Below, piece by piece: positions 1 to 5,417 of a DNA stretch of 5,417 bases. The notes beneath the pieces were generated by a model. It searched no databases. It saw only the letters and a list, made by a program, of their open reading frames with translations, and was not told the DNA's origin. Both the position numbers and the translations under genes were made by a program. Source of the DNA: Nocardioides sp. (GTDB lineage Bacteria; Actinomycetota; Actinomycetes; Propionibacteriales; Nocardioidaceae); NCBI GenBank assembly GCA_029264225.1, contig JARICB010000119.1, positions 1 through 5,417 on the forward strand, read 5' to 3'. The stretch's first letter is position 1. Every line of letters starts with the position of its first letter.

Positions 1-1697
1 CCGGTGCGACCGGGCCAGCCCTTCGAAACGACGGTCAGTGCCGTGCGCGCCTCGGGCAGCCAGGTGAACTGGCGTGGATCGAGGCCGGCGCCGGCCCGGG
101 AGAACTTGGGATAGGCAATCACGTCGAGCCGGCGCGGGCTGGTGAGGTCGGTGACGTCGAAGAGCGCAGCCTGCGCGCCGCGGACGCGCCCTCGGCGACT
201 GACGTCCTGGCCGACCCCGATCAGCCGTTGCTCGCCCAAGGGGTGCAGATATTCGCTGAACCCGGGGATCTTCAGCTTGCCCAATTGCGCGGGGGCTTCG
301 GGGTCGCTCAGGTCGATGGCGTAGAGCGGGTCGACCTGCCGGAAGGTCACCACGATCGCGAGATCGTCGAACCACCGCACCGACTTGATGTCCTCGTCGA
401 CGCCGAGCTTGTCCACGCGACCGACTTCGCTCAGTGTGCCGTCGTCCTCACGCAGGGTGACGACCGAGTTGAAGTTGCCGGTCTGGGAGGTCTGACCGAG
501 GGCGACACGCAGGGTGCCGTTGGCGTAGTCCATCGACCAGCGGTCTCGGATCTGTCCCTTGACGTCACCGGCCGCGACATAGGTGGTGTCGGTGCCATCG
601 AGGGCGAAGGCGAACAGTTCGGTGTTGCCGTCCTGACCGCTGCCTTCGCACAGGCCCACGCAGTCCAGCACCGGCCCGCGCCACCAGCCGGTCGCAGAGT
701 CGGCGGCAGCGAGGTAGAAGCGGTCGGGGGAGAAGTAGGACGTGGTCGCGCTCGTTGCCACGGCCGTAGTGACCGGCTCTGGGGCAGCGGGTCGGAAGGT
801 GAGGATCGTGGTGGTTCCCAGCTGCGTGTCCATCGTCGGGATCGCCACGTCGGCGCACTCGACGATCGGCTCACCTCCGACACTGGGCATCCAGTCCGAC
901 AGTGTGGTCGCGCGCACCAGATCCCGGTTGTGCTCAAGGGTCTCCGGCTCGCTGTGTCGGCGGTTCGGGTAGCGGAAGTCGAGGTCGGGCAGCCCGGAGT
1001 CGAGCACCACGCGCACCACGTCGCCGTGCAGCCTCGCCGCAGTGATCGTTGCGTCGTAGTCGTTCTGCGTCACGATGGCCGGCGTCGTCGAATCACTCAG
1101 GTCGACCAGCACTACGCGGGTCCTGCTCGCGCCGTAGCGCGGCCCGATGCTGCCCAGCACCACGACCCGGTCGCCGGAGAGCAGGATCTCGGCGTCGTGC
1201 AGGTCGGGCAGGTCGAGCGAGGAGAGCTGCTTCGGCTCCTCTCCGGAGATGTCGTAGGCCTTCAGCACATTGCCCTGGATCCGGAACAGCCGGTCGCCGG
1301 AGACCTTCACCAGATCTGGCTCGTCGACGCCGCTCTCCTGGACGTTGGTGCCGGTCTGATTGTTCGTGGAACGAGCCGTTGTCGGGCTGGTGCCGCGGGC
1401 GCTCGGGCTGCTCTCCAGGCTGGTGGCGGCGCCGGGCATCACGTCGTACATGACGATCTCGTCGTTCCAACCGTAGGCGGTGACGGTGTCGAGACCCCGC
1501 TCGACGTAGGACTCAAGCAGAGCGTCGCAGTCACTGGGCAAGCGCAGTGCGGAGTTGGCCAGCTGGATCTGGTCGCCCACCGATAAGACCGGACCGGTGC
1601 GGGTCTCGTTGCGGCCGATCAGGTAGCCGGCCCCCGCAGCGAGGGCGAGAGCCACGGCGATGCTGGTCGAGGAGGCCACGACGGCTTTTGTGTTCAC
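1..1697 (-). CDS. Secreted/membrane-anchored beta-propeller domain protein (C-terminus cut by window edge)
   Basis: Reading leftward from a GTG at 1697-1695, about 565 codons are open to the window edge, so the C-terminus is missing. Residues 1-28 form a short basic start (NTK) and a hydrophobic Ala/Leu/Val stretch (about 13-28), read as a signal anchor or signal peptide. Residues 53-77 hold a conserved DCDALLESYVERG-type segment. Residues 111-131 hold the hallmark of the Beta_propel family (COG4880-like), including TNVQESGVDEPDLVK at 117-131. After it come repeated strands of the form 'GDRLFRI', 'VVLVDLSD' and 'LYAIDLSDPEAP', typical of propeller blades. The family is found in actinobacteria and archaea; its function is unknown to me beyond being extracytoplasmic. 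The start is not certain: AAGGGG lies only about 3 nt before the GTG, and no in-frame start exists in the 45-bp spacer. Codon 38 is TTA, unusual for this base composition. Family identity is secure; the exact N-terminus is less so. Confidence 0.9.
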   Translation of the reverse strand, partial: MNTKAVVASSTSIAVALALAAGAGYLIGRNETRTGPVLSVGDQIQLANSALRLPSDCDALLESYVERGLDTVTAYGWNDEIVMYDVMPGAATSLESSPSARGTSPTTARSTNNQTGTNVQESGVDEPDLVKVSGDRLFRIQGNVLKAYDISGEEPKQLSSLDLPDLHDAEILLSGDRVVVLGSIGPRYGASRTRVVLVDLSDSTTPAIVTQNDYDATITAARLHGDVVRVVLDSGLPDLDFRYPNRRHSEPETLEHNRDLVRATTLSDWMPSVGGEPIVECADVAIPTMDTQLGTTTILTFRPAAPEPVTTAVATSATTSYFSPDRFYLAAADSATGWWRGPVLDCVGLCEGSGQDGNTELFAFALDGTDTTYVAAGDVKGQIRDRWSMDYANGTLRVALGQTSQTGNFNSVVTLREDDGTLSEVGRVDKLGVDEDIKSVRWFDDLAIVVTFRQVDPLYAIDLSDPEAPAQLGKLKIPGFSEYLHPLGEQRLIGVGQDVSRRGRVRGAQAALFDVTDLTSPRRLDVIAYPKFSRAGAGLDPRQFTWLPEARTALTVVSKGWPGRT

Positions 1698-1742
1698 GCC
1701 CCTTCGGACGCGCCGACACGATTCTGGGTTCCTTTTGGCACG
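1698..1742. promoter_or_regulatory. 45-bp divergent spacer between the beta-propeller and oxidoreductase genes
   Basis: Both flanking genes start from this 45-bp gap, so their promoters must sit here or inside each other's 5' coding ends. No convincing -35/-10 pair is visible on either strand. A weak -10-like GATTCT lies at 1720-1725 on the plus strand. CACGAT occurs at 1717-1722 and again at 1739-1744, running into the ATG, a 22-bp period of about two helical turns. On the minus strand AAAAGGA (1736-1730) looks like a ribosome binding site, but it sits 33 nt from the beta-propeller GTG. The plus-strand gene has no clear Shine-Dalgarno sequence and may have a leaderless or very short-leader mRNA. 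Confidence 0.5.
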
Positions 1743-2927
1743 ATGGGCGCCATGGCTGAGCGTGAGTTCGACATCGTCCTGTTCGGCGCCACCGGCTTCA
1801 CCGGGCAGCTCACCGCCGAATATCTGGCCCGCCACGCGCCAGCCGACTTGCGGTGGGCCCTCGCCGGACGCAACCAGACCAAGCTGCAGGCAGTGCGCGA
1901 TCGTCTTGGGCGGCCCGATCTCGAACTGCTGCACGCCGACTCCACGGACCCGAGCTCACTCTCCGACGTCGCGCTTCGGACCCGGGTCGTCATCACCACA
2001 GTCGGGCCCTACTTGGAGTACGGCGCCGCCCTGGTCGCCGCCTGCGCCGAGGCCGGGACCGACTACGTCGACCTGACCGGCGAGCCCGAGTTCGTCGACC
2101 AGATGTATCTGCAGCACCACGAGACGGCCGTGCGCACGGGCGCTCGCCTCGTGCACGCCTGCGGCTTCGACTCGATCCCGCACGACCTCGGTGCCTTCTT
2201 CACCGTCAAGCAGTTGCCCAGCGACGTACCGATCACGCTGCGGGGCGTCGTCCGCTCCGGCGGCACCGCCTCGGGTGGCACCATCCACTCCGCGGTCGGC
2301 CAGTTCGCCCGTGCGCGCCAGATGAAGCAGGCCTACGCCGCCCGCCGCCGCGCCGAGGGCAAGCCGACCGATGACCGCTCGTCGCGCACGGTCTCCGGGA
2401 AGCCGCACCGCGACCCCCTCCTCGGCTACTGGCTGCTTCCGCTGCCCACGATCGATCCGATCGTGGTGGCCCGCAGCGGGGCCGCGCTGTCGACGTACGG
2501 ACCGAATTTCCGTTACTCCCACTACGCCGGCACCAAGACGCTGCGCTACGCCGCAGCTGGCGCGGTCGTCGTGAGCGCGCTGGCTGCCGCGTCGCAGCTC
2601 GCCCCGATCCGCAACTTCCTGCTCAGCAAAGTGGCGCAGGGCGAAGGCCCCGACACCGCGAAGCGGGAGAAGTCGTGGTTCACCGTCGACTTCGTCGGCG
2701 AGGGCGGTGGTCAGACGGTGCGTACCCGCGTCGCTGGCGGCGATCCGGGATACAGCGAGACGTCGATGATGCTCGCGGAGTCGGCGCTGTGCCTGGCCCT
2801 CGACACCAACCCGCCCACCGCTGGACAGGTCACCACCGTCCAGGCGATGGGCGAGAACCTGCTGGCGCGTCTCCAGGCCGGCGGTCTTCGCTTCGAGACG
2901 GTCTCCACCACCCGGACGGCTCCCTGA
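1743..2927 (+). CDS. Saccharopine dehydrogenase-like NAD(P)-binding oxidoreductase (trans-acting enoyl reductase family)
   Basis: The 394-residue protein opens with a Rossmann nucleotide-binding motif, GATGFTG at residues 15-21, followed by AGRN at 41-44, where an Arg after the second strand favours NADPH. Conserved family blocks follow: TVGPYLEYG (86-94), YVDLTGEPEF (108-117), HACGFDSIPHDLG (138-150), GGTASGGTIHS (173-183), and a C-terminal GYSETSMMLAESALCLALD block. A hydrophobic stretch at about 269-287 suggests membrane association. Length is close to the mycobacterial relatives (Rv2449c, about 419 residues; Rv2953, the trans-acting enoyl reductase of phthiocerol/phenolphthiocerol lipid synthesis). 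The name saccharopine dehydrogenase reflects fold only; lysine metabolism is not implied. No polyketide synthase or lipid gene is nearby, so the substrate is unknown, probably an enoyl-lipid intermediate. ATG 1743 and ATG 1752 are both possible starts; neither has a clear ribosome binding site, and the conserved part begins after the second. The gene runs opposite to all others in the window. Confidence 0.9.
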   Translation: MGAMAEREFDIVLFGATGFTGQLTAEYLARHAPADLRWALAGRNQTKLQAVRDRLGRPDLELLHADSTDPSSLSDVALRTRVVITTVGPYLEYGAALVAACAEAGTDYVDLTGEPEFVDQMYLQHHETAVRTGARLVHACGFDSIPHDLGAFFTVKQLPSDVPITLRGVVRSGGTASGGTIHSAVGQFARARQMKQAYAARRRAEGKPTDDRSSRTVSGKPHRDPLLGYWLLPLPTIDPIVVARSGAALSTYGPNFRYSHYAGTKTLRYAAAGAVVVSALAAASQLAPIRNFLLSKVAQGEGPDTAKREKSWFTVDFVGEGGGQTVRTRVAGGDPGYSETSMMLAESALCLALDTNPPTAGQVTTVQAMGENLLARLQAGGLRFETVSTTRTAP

Positions 2928-2931
2928 CAGC

Positions 2932-3519
2932 TCAGCCCCGCACGCGCCGCGATGCCAGATACAAGGCTCCAGCACCTGCGAACAGCAGCGCACCGACCAG
3001 GGCTGCCCAACCGTCCCGACTCAGCGGGGTCTCCGCCGCTGCAACGGAGTCGACGGCTGCTCCGTCGGTCGCTTCCTCGACCGATCCGTTCGTGTCGTTA
3101 TTCTCGCCGGTGCTCGGGAGCGTGGTGGCAGCGTCGGTCGGTGGTGTTGTCTGGTCCCCGACGACGAAGGAGATCTCGCCGGTGAGTGGATGGCCATCGC
3201 GCGAGACTGCCCGGTAGGCCAGCGTGTAGGCCCCGTTCGGGCCCGGGACCAGTGCCTGACGGACCACGGATCCCTCGACCACAGGACTCCCCGATGTCAC
3301 CGAGGAGCCGTCAGGGCCGGTCACGACGACGTTGGCCGGAGTCATCATCTCCTCGCTGAACTCCAGTTGGATCTGCGCTGGCAGGATGTCGAGACGCTCC
3401 CCCCGGTGCGGTGATGAGTCCACCAGGGTGGCGTGGGCCCAGGCCGGGGGAGCAAGCAGGATGGCGAACATGAGCAGGACGAACGCGAGCGTCGTCCGTA
3501 CCGGGGAACGCCCGCTCAT
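2932..3519 (-). CDS. CopC-like Cu(II)-binding protein with C-terminal membrane anchor
   Basis: This 195-residue protein has a signal peptide (residues 1-28) ending APPAWA, so the mature chain starts with His29 (HATLVDSSP), the classic CopC N-terminus. The CopC beta-barrel domain covers about 29-121. Known CopC proteins bind Cu(II) with the N-terminal His plus an Asp-x-His pair; here the equivalents are His29, Asp108 and His110 (RDGHPLTGE). There is no Met-rich Cu(I) loop, only Met58-Met59, so a Cu(II)-only protein is likely. A Thr/Ser/Glu/Asp-rich linker (about 122-166) leads to one membrane helix (about 171-189) and a basic tail RRVRG, anchoring the domain outside the cell. No CopD channel is fused or adjacent. 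It is last in the three-gene operon; its ATG overlaps the peroxidase stop (ATGA) with no Shine-Dalgarno sequence, implying translational coupling. Its stop lies 4 bp from the stop of the convergent oxidoreductase. Confidence 0.93.
   Translation of the reverse strand: MSGRSPVRTTLAFVLLMFAILLAPPAWAHATLVDSSPHRGERLDILPAQIQLEFSEEMMTPANVVVTGPDGSSVTSGSPVVEGSVVRQALVPGPNGAYTLAYRAVSRDGHPLTGEISFVVGDQTTPPTDAATTLPSTGENNDTNGSVEEATDGAAVDSVAAAETPLSRDGWAALVGALLFAGAGALYLASRRVRG
3516..3519 (-). other. ATGA stop-start overlap, DyP gene to CopC gene
   Basis: The same four-base overlap joins the peroxidase TGA to the CopC ATG. The 20 nt upstream contain no purine-rich ribosome binding site, so expression of the CopC protein probably depends on translation of the peroxidase. 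Confidence 0.9.
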
Positions 3520-4763
3520 TGGTCGAGCAGACGTTGGCCGACGAACTCACCGACGGGTGCACCGGGCGCGATGGCGTAGACCGCGGATCCGATCGTGGTG
3601 ACCCATTCGTTGAGCCGGTCGAGCTCGGCCAACCGCTGCTGGATGGGGATGAACTGCTGCTCCACGTCGGCGGCGAATGCGATGAAGACCAAGCCCGAGT
3701 CCTCACCGGTAGGCCGCGACACATCCGGAACGGTGTAGTTGTAGACCCGTCGAAGAATGCGCTGACGCGGATCGGTGCTGTGCGCGCGAGCCATGTGACT
3801 GGCCGGGTCGATGACCGGGAGACCGAGTTGGTCGGTAGCCCCGAAGTCGGCCTGATCATGTTCGTTGACCCCGGTCAGTGGGGCGCCGTTGTCGAGCCGG
3901 CGGCCGATGGCGGCTTCGCGTCCGAGTCGATCCACCCGGTCCCACGACTCCATCCGTGCCCGGATCCGCCGGACCACCATGAACGTGCCACCGGCGAACC
4001 CGTCCCGCTCCGACCAGACGAGCCGGGAGAAGTCCGGGTCGGCGGGAGCCGGATTGATGGTTCCGTCCACCTGGCCCATGACATTGCGCGCGGTGGTGCC
4101 CTCGGGCTCGCTCCCGTGGGCGCGGCGGTAGCCGTCCTGGATCCAGCGCAGGCGGGCCAGGCCGGTCAGATCCTTGAGGATCATCCGGCGGGCGTGGGTC
4201 ACGGTGAGTGGGTCGTCGGCACAGATCTGCACCACCAGGTCGGTCTGGCCCCAGGCAGGGTCGAGCCGGTCGGTGCGAAACGCGGGGAGCGGATCGAGTC
4301 GGGCTCCGGAGTTCGACAGCAGGTCAGCGGTGATGCTGGGCCCGAAGCCGAAGGTGACGCTCAGTCGCGCGGGCCTCGAGGCGAGCTCGGGTTCGGTGTC
4401 GGCCAGCGCGGGCAGGCCCCGGGAGAGTCGGGCCGCGTCATCGCTGACCAGACGCATCAGTCGAGTCAGACCCTCGGCTCCGACGGCGGGGAGCAGGTCG
4501 ACACCGAGCAGGCTCAGGTGGGCCTGGGGAGGTGTGGTGATGCCGGCCTGATGTGCCCCGTGGAACTCCACGGTCGCGTTGCCTGTGGTCGGAGCGGAGG
4601 AGGTGGGGGTGGTGGCGTCGCCGGGGCGGCCGCTGGTGCTGGCAGTGGGCTCGGCGGGCAGCAGCGCTGCGCCGGCGCTCCAGCCGACGCCGGCGCCCCC
4701 GAGGGCGACGGCGCCGGTGCGGAGCAGTTGGCGGCGCCCCCAGCGAGGGGGCTCGTGGCTCAT
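3516..4763 (-). CDS. Tat-exported Dyp-type haem peroxidase (EfeB/DtpA-like)
   Basis: The 415-residue protein starts with a twin-arginine signal (GRRQLLR, residues 9-15, then a Gly/Ala-rich hydrophobic core to about 34), so it folds with haem before export by Tat. A Thr/Ser/Pro linker (about 38-63) precedes the DyP domain, which opens with FHGAHQAGI (67-75). The family signature GxxDG is GQVDG at 230-234, giving catalytic Asp233. The proximal haem ligand is probably His323 in ASHMARAH, with His328 nearby as a less likely choice; the distal Arg is probably Arg338 in ILRRVYNY. The C-terminus FVGQRLL is typical, so the chain looks complete. DyP enzymes use hydrogen peroxide to oxidise dyes, phenols or metal ions; EfeB relatives act in iron uptake. 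No efeU or efeO gene is present, and the flanking copper chaperones favour a DtpA-like role in copper handling and cuproenzyme maturation, which is inference. Its ATG overlaps the upstream stop (ATGA). Confidence 0.95.
   Translation of the reverse strand: MSHEPPRWGRRQLLRTGAVALGGAGVGWSAGAALLPAEPTASTSGRPGDATTPTSSAPTTGNATVEFHGAHQAGITTPPQAHLSLLGVDLLPAVGAEGLTRLMRLVSDDAARLSRGLPALADTEPELASRPARLSVTFGFGPSITADLLSNSGARLDPLPAFRTDRLDPAWGQTDLVVQICADDPLTVTHARRMILKDLTGLARLRWIQDGYRRAHGSEPEGTTARNVMGQVDGTINPAPADPDFSRLVWSERDGFAGGTFMVVRRIRARMESWDRVDRLGREAAIGRRLDNGAPLTGVNEHDQADFGATDQLGLPVIDPASHMARAHSTDPRQRILRRVYNYTVPDVSRPTGEDSGLVFIAFAADVEQQFIPIQQRLAELDRLNEWVTTIGSAVYAIAPGAPVGEFVGQRLLDQ
4760..4763 (-). other. ATGA stop-start overlap, PCu(A)C gene to DyP gene
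   Basis: The minus strand reads ATGA, so the ATG of the peroxidase gene shares two bases with the TGA of the chaperone gene. Only GGA directly abuts the ATG, with no properly spaced Shine-Dalgarno sequence. Ribosomes terminating on the first gene probably re-initiate on the second. Confidence 0.9.
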
Positions 4764-5350
4764 TCCATGCCGTCCGAGGTGTGCTCGTCGGTCTCCGGGT
4801 GGTCGGCGTGCATGCCCTCGTGCTGGTACTTCTCGTCGGCGCCGGTGAAGTTCTTGACGGTGGCCTTGACGTCGACGGTGCTGCCGTCCTGCATCGTCAG
4901 GGTCACGGCGATGACCTCACCGGGCTTGAGTGCTCGGTTGAGGCCCATCATCATCAGGTGATCGCCCCCCGGTGCCAGTTCGTGGTTCCCGCCAGCGGAG
5001 ATCACGAATCCACCCTCCTTGGGCGACATGGCCATCGTGCCGTCGTCGCTCTCGAGCGTCTCGTGCAACTCCATGGTGGTGGCGATCTCGCTGGTCGCAG
5101 AGGTCACCGTGACGTCGGCGGTGCCGTGGTTGACCAGCGTGCCGAAGGTGGCCGTCATGCCGTTCTTGGCCGCCTTGACCCAGGGGTCGGTCATCGTCAG
5201 GGCGCTGGCCTGGTCGGAGGGGGCCGTGCTGGATGAGGGTGCCGGGTCGGTGCCCGAGGGGGTGGTCTCGTTGGGCTCAGAGCCACAGGAGGTGAGCAGG
5301 AGGCTGAGCAGGGTCGCCGTGAGGGCGACGCTGAGGGTGGAGATACGCAA
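4760..5350 (-). CDS. PCu(A)C-type (DUF461) periplasmic-style copper chaperone lipoprotein
   Basis: This 196-residue protein begins with a lipoprotein signal: MRIS, a hydrophobic core, and lipobox LTSC with Cys22 as the lipidated residue. A Ser/Thr/Pro linker (about 23-50) precedes the PCu(A)C cupredoxin-like domain (about 51-168). The family's Cu(I) ligands, a His/Met set of the form H...M...HxM, are visible as His96, Met108 (Met106 also close), His131 and Met133, in ELHETL, TMAMSP and GGDHLMMMGL. Such chaperones deliver Cu(I) to the CuA or CuB site of cytochrome oxidase, usually with Sco, or to other exported copper enzymes. The last 20 or so residues are an extension rich in His, Met and acidic residues (His177, Met180, His181, His184, His190, Met195), perhaps a second metal site. 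The start is TTG at 5350, chosen because AAAAGGA lies 8 nt upstream and no other in-frame start lies between. It is the first gene of the operon visible here. Confidence 0.94.
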   Translation of the reverse strand: MRISTLSVALTATLLSLLLTSCGSEPNETTPSGTDPAPSSSTAPSDQASALTMTDPWVKAAKNGMTATFGTLVNHGTADVTVTSATSEIATTMELHETLESDDGTMAMSPKEGGFVISAGGNHELAPGGDHLMMMGLNRALKPGEVIAVTLTMQDGSTVDVKATVKNFTGADEKYQHEGMHADHPETDEHTSDGME

Positions 5351-5356
5351 GGTAGT

Positions 5357-5366
5357 GGTCCTTTTC
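5357..5366 (-). promoter_or_regulatory. Ribosome binding site for the TTG-started copper chaperone gene
   Basis: The minus strand reads GAAAAGGACC here, with AGGA 8 nt before TTG at 5350-5348. This is the best Shine-Dalgarno sequence in the window at a correct distance, and it supports the TTG start. It is also the only strong ribosome entry site seen for the three coupled genes. Confidence 0.75.
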
Positions 5367-5375
5367 GGGAGTCGT

Positions 5376-5396
5376 GCGCGCCGTCGAGGGGCGCGC
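5376..5396. repeat. GC-rich hairpin in the leader of the copper operon
   Basis: GCGCGCC (5376-5382) and GGCGCGC (5390-5396) are perfect 7-bp inverted arms around a 7-nt loop. On the minus strand the hairpin ends about 9 nt before the ribosome binding site of the chaperone gene. No T-run follows on either strand, so a canonical intrinsic terminator is unlikely. It could be an operator, an mRNA structure affecting translation, or the tail signal of an upstream gene; alternating GC arms also arise by chance in DNA this rich in G+C. Confidence 0.4.
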
Positions 5397-5417
5397 GTAG
5401 GTCGGAGCGTCGGGCCG

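Larger units (their letters stand above)
5351..5417 (-). promoter_or_regulatory. Upstream region of the PCu(A)C-DyP-CopC operon, cut by the window edge
   Basis: These 67 bases hold the ribosome binding site and the hairpin listed separately. I cannot identify a -35/-10 pair or a recognisable copper-regulator operator. The promoter may lie in the hairpin region or beyond the window, and another operon gene (for instance a Sco-type protein) could lie farther upstream. Confidence 0.4.

Noticed and set aside
228..1586. Long plus-strand open frame of 452 codons opposite the beta-propeller gene
   Set aside because: Its translation is rich in Val, Gly, Arg and His with no domain; the minus strand encodes a recognisable family here. 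G/C at third codon positions commonly leaves the opposite strand open.
1743..2927. A true saccharopine dehydrogenase of lysine metabolism
   Set aside because: The blocks match the trans-acting enoyl reductase type (GATGFTG, GEPEF, CGFDSIPHDLG), and no lysine-pathway genes are present.
1956..2993. Minus-strand open frame of 345 codons opposite the oxidoreductase gene
   Set aside because: It is antisense to a gene with conserved Rossmann and family motifs, and the translation looks like a composition-driven shadow.
3106..3120. LPSTG (residues 134-138) in the CopC protein as a sortase signal
   Set aside because: A real sorting signal is followed at once by a hydrophobic segment and a short basic tail; here about 30 polar residues intervene before the membrane helix.
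4596..4615. G-rich run resembling a two-tetrad quadruplex on the plus strand
   Set aside because: It is the complement of the Pro/Thr/Ser linker of the peroxidase signal region, and only one tract exceeds two or three G; linker composition explains it.
3516..4763. Assignment of the DyP gene as efeB of an EfeUOB iron-uptake system
   Set aside because: The family match alone allows it, but no efeU permease or efeO lipoprotein gene is adjacent; the translationally coupled neighbours are copper proteins.
3519..4961. Long plus-strand open frame of 480 codons opposite the DyP and PCu(A)C genes
   Set aside because: It runs antisense across two well-identified genes, includes Gly-rich low-complexity sequence mirroring their Ser/Thr/Pro linkers, and shows no recognisable motif.

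Overview
The window is high-GC DNA with strong G/C preference at third codon positions, Tat and lipoprotein export signals, and gene families typical of Actinobacteria. The combination of a secreted beta-propeller protein, a mycobacterial-type trans-acting enoyl reductase relative and a copper-chaperone/DyP-peroxidase cluster suggests an actinobacterium, perhaps of the Nocardioides type. The genus is a guess; the phylum is well supported. Coding density is about 98 %, and I see no RNA genes, mobile elements or CRISPR arrays.

Layout, left to right. (1) Positions 1-1697, minus strand: a membrane-anchored or secreted beta-propeller protein (Beta_propel/COG4880-like), cut at its C-terminus by the window edge. 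(2) A 45-bp divergent spacer. (3) Positions 1743-2927, plus strand: a saccharopine dehydrogenase-like NAD(P)-binding oxidoreductase of the trans-acting enoyl reductase type. (4) A 4-bp convergent junction. (5) Positions 2932-5350, minus strand: a tightly coupled three-gene operon, read right to left as PCu(A)C copper-chaperone lipoprotein, Tat-exported DyP-type haem peroxidase, and membrane-anchored CopC-like Cu(II)-binding protein. Consecutive genes overlap by ATGA. (6) Positions 5351-5417: the leader of this operon, with a good ribosome binding site before a TTG start and a GC-rich hairpin.

How the genes fit together: all three operon products are predicted to be exported and held at or released near the outer face of the membrane. 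Two are copper-binding folds and the third is a haem peroxidase. This matches the extracytoplasmic copper-trafficking loci of actinobacteria in which a DyP peroxidase (DtpA in Streptomyces) serves cuproenzyme maturation. The likely task is handling Cu(I)/Cu(II) outside the membrane for an oxidase such as cytochrome c oxidase or a radical copper oxidase; the client is not in the window. The oxidoreductase and the beta-propeller protein have no evident functional link to the operon.
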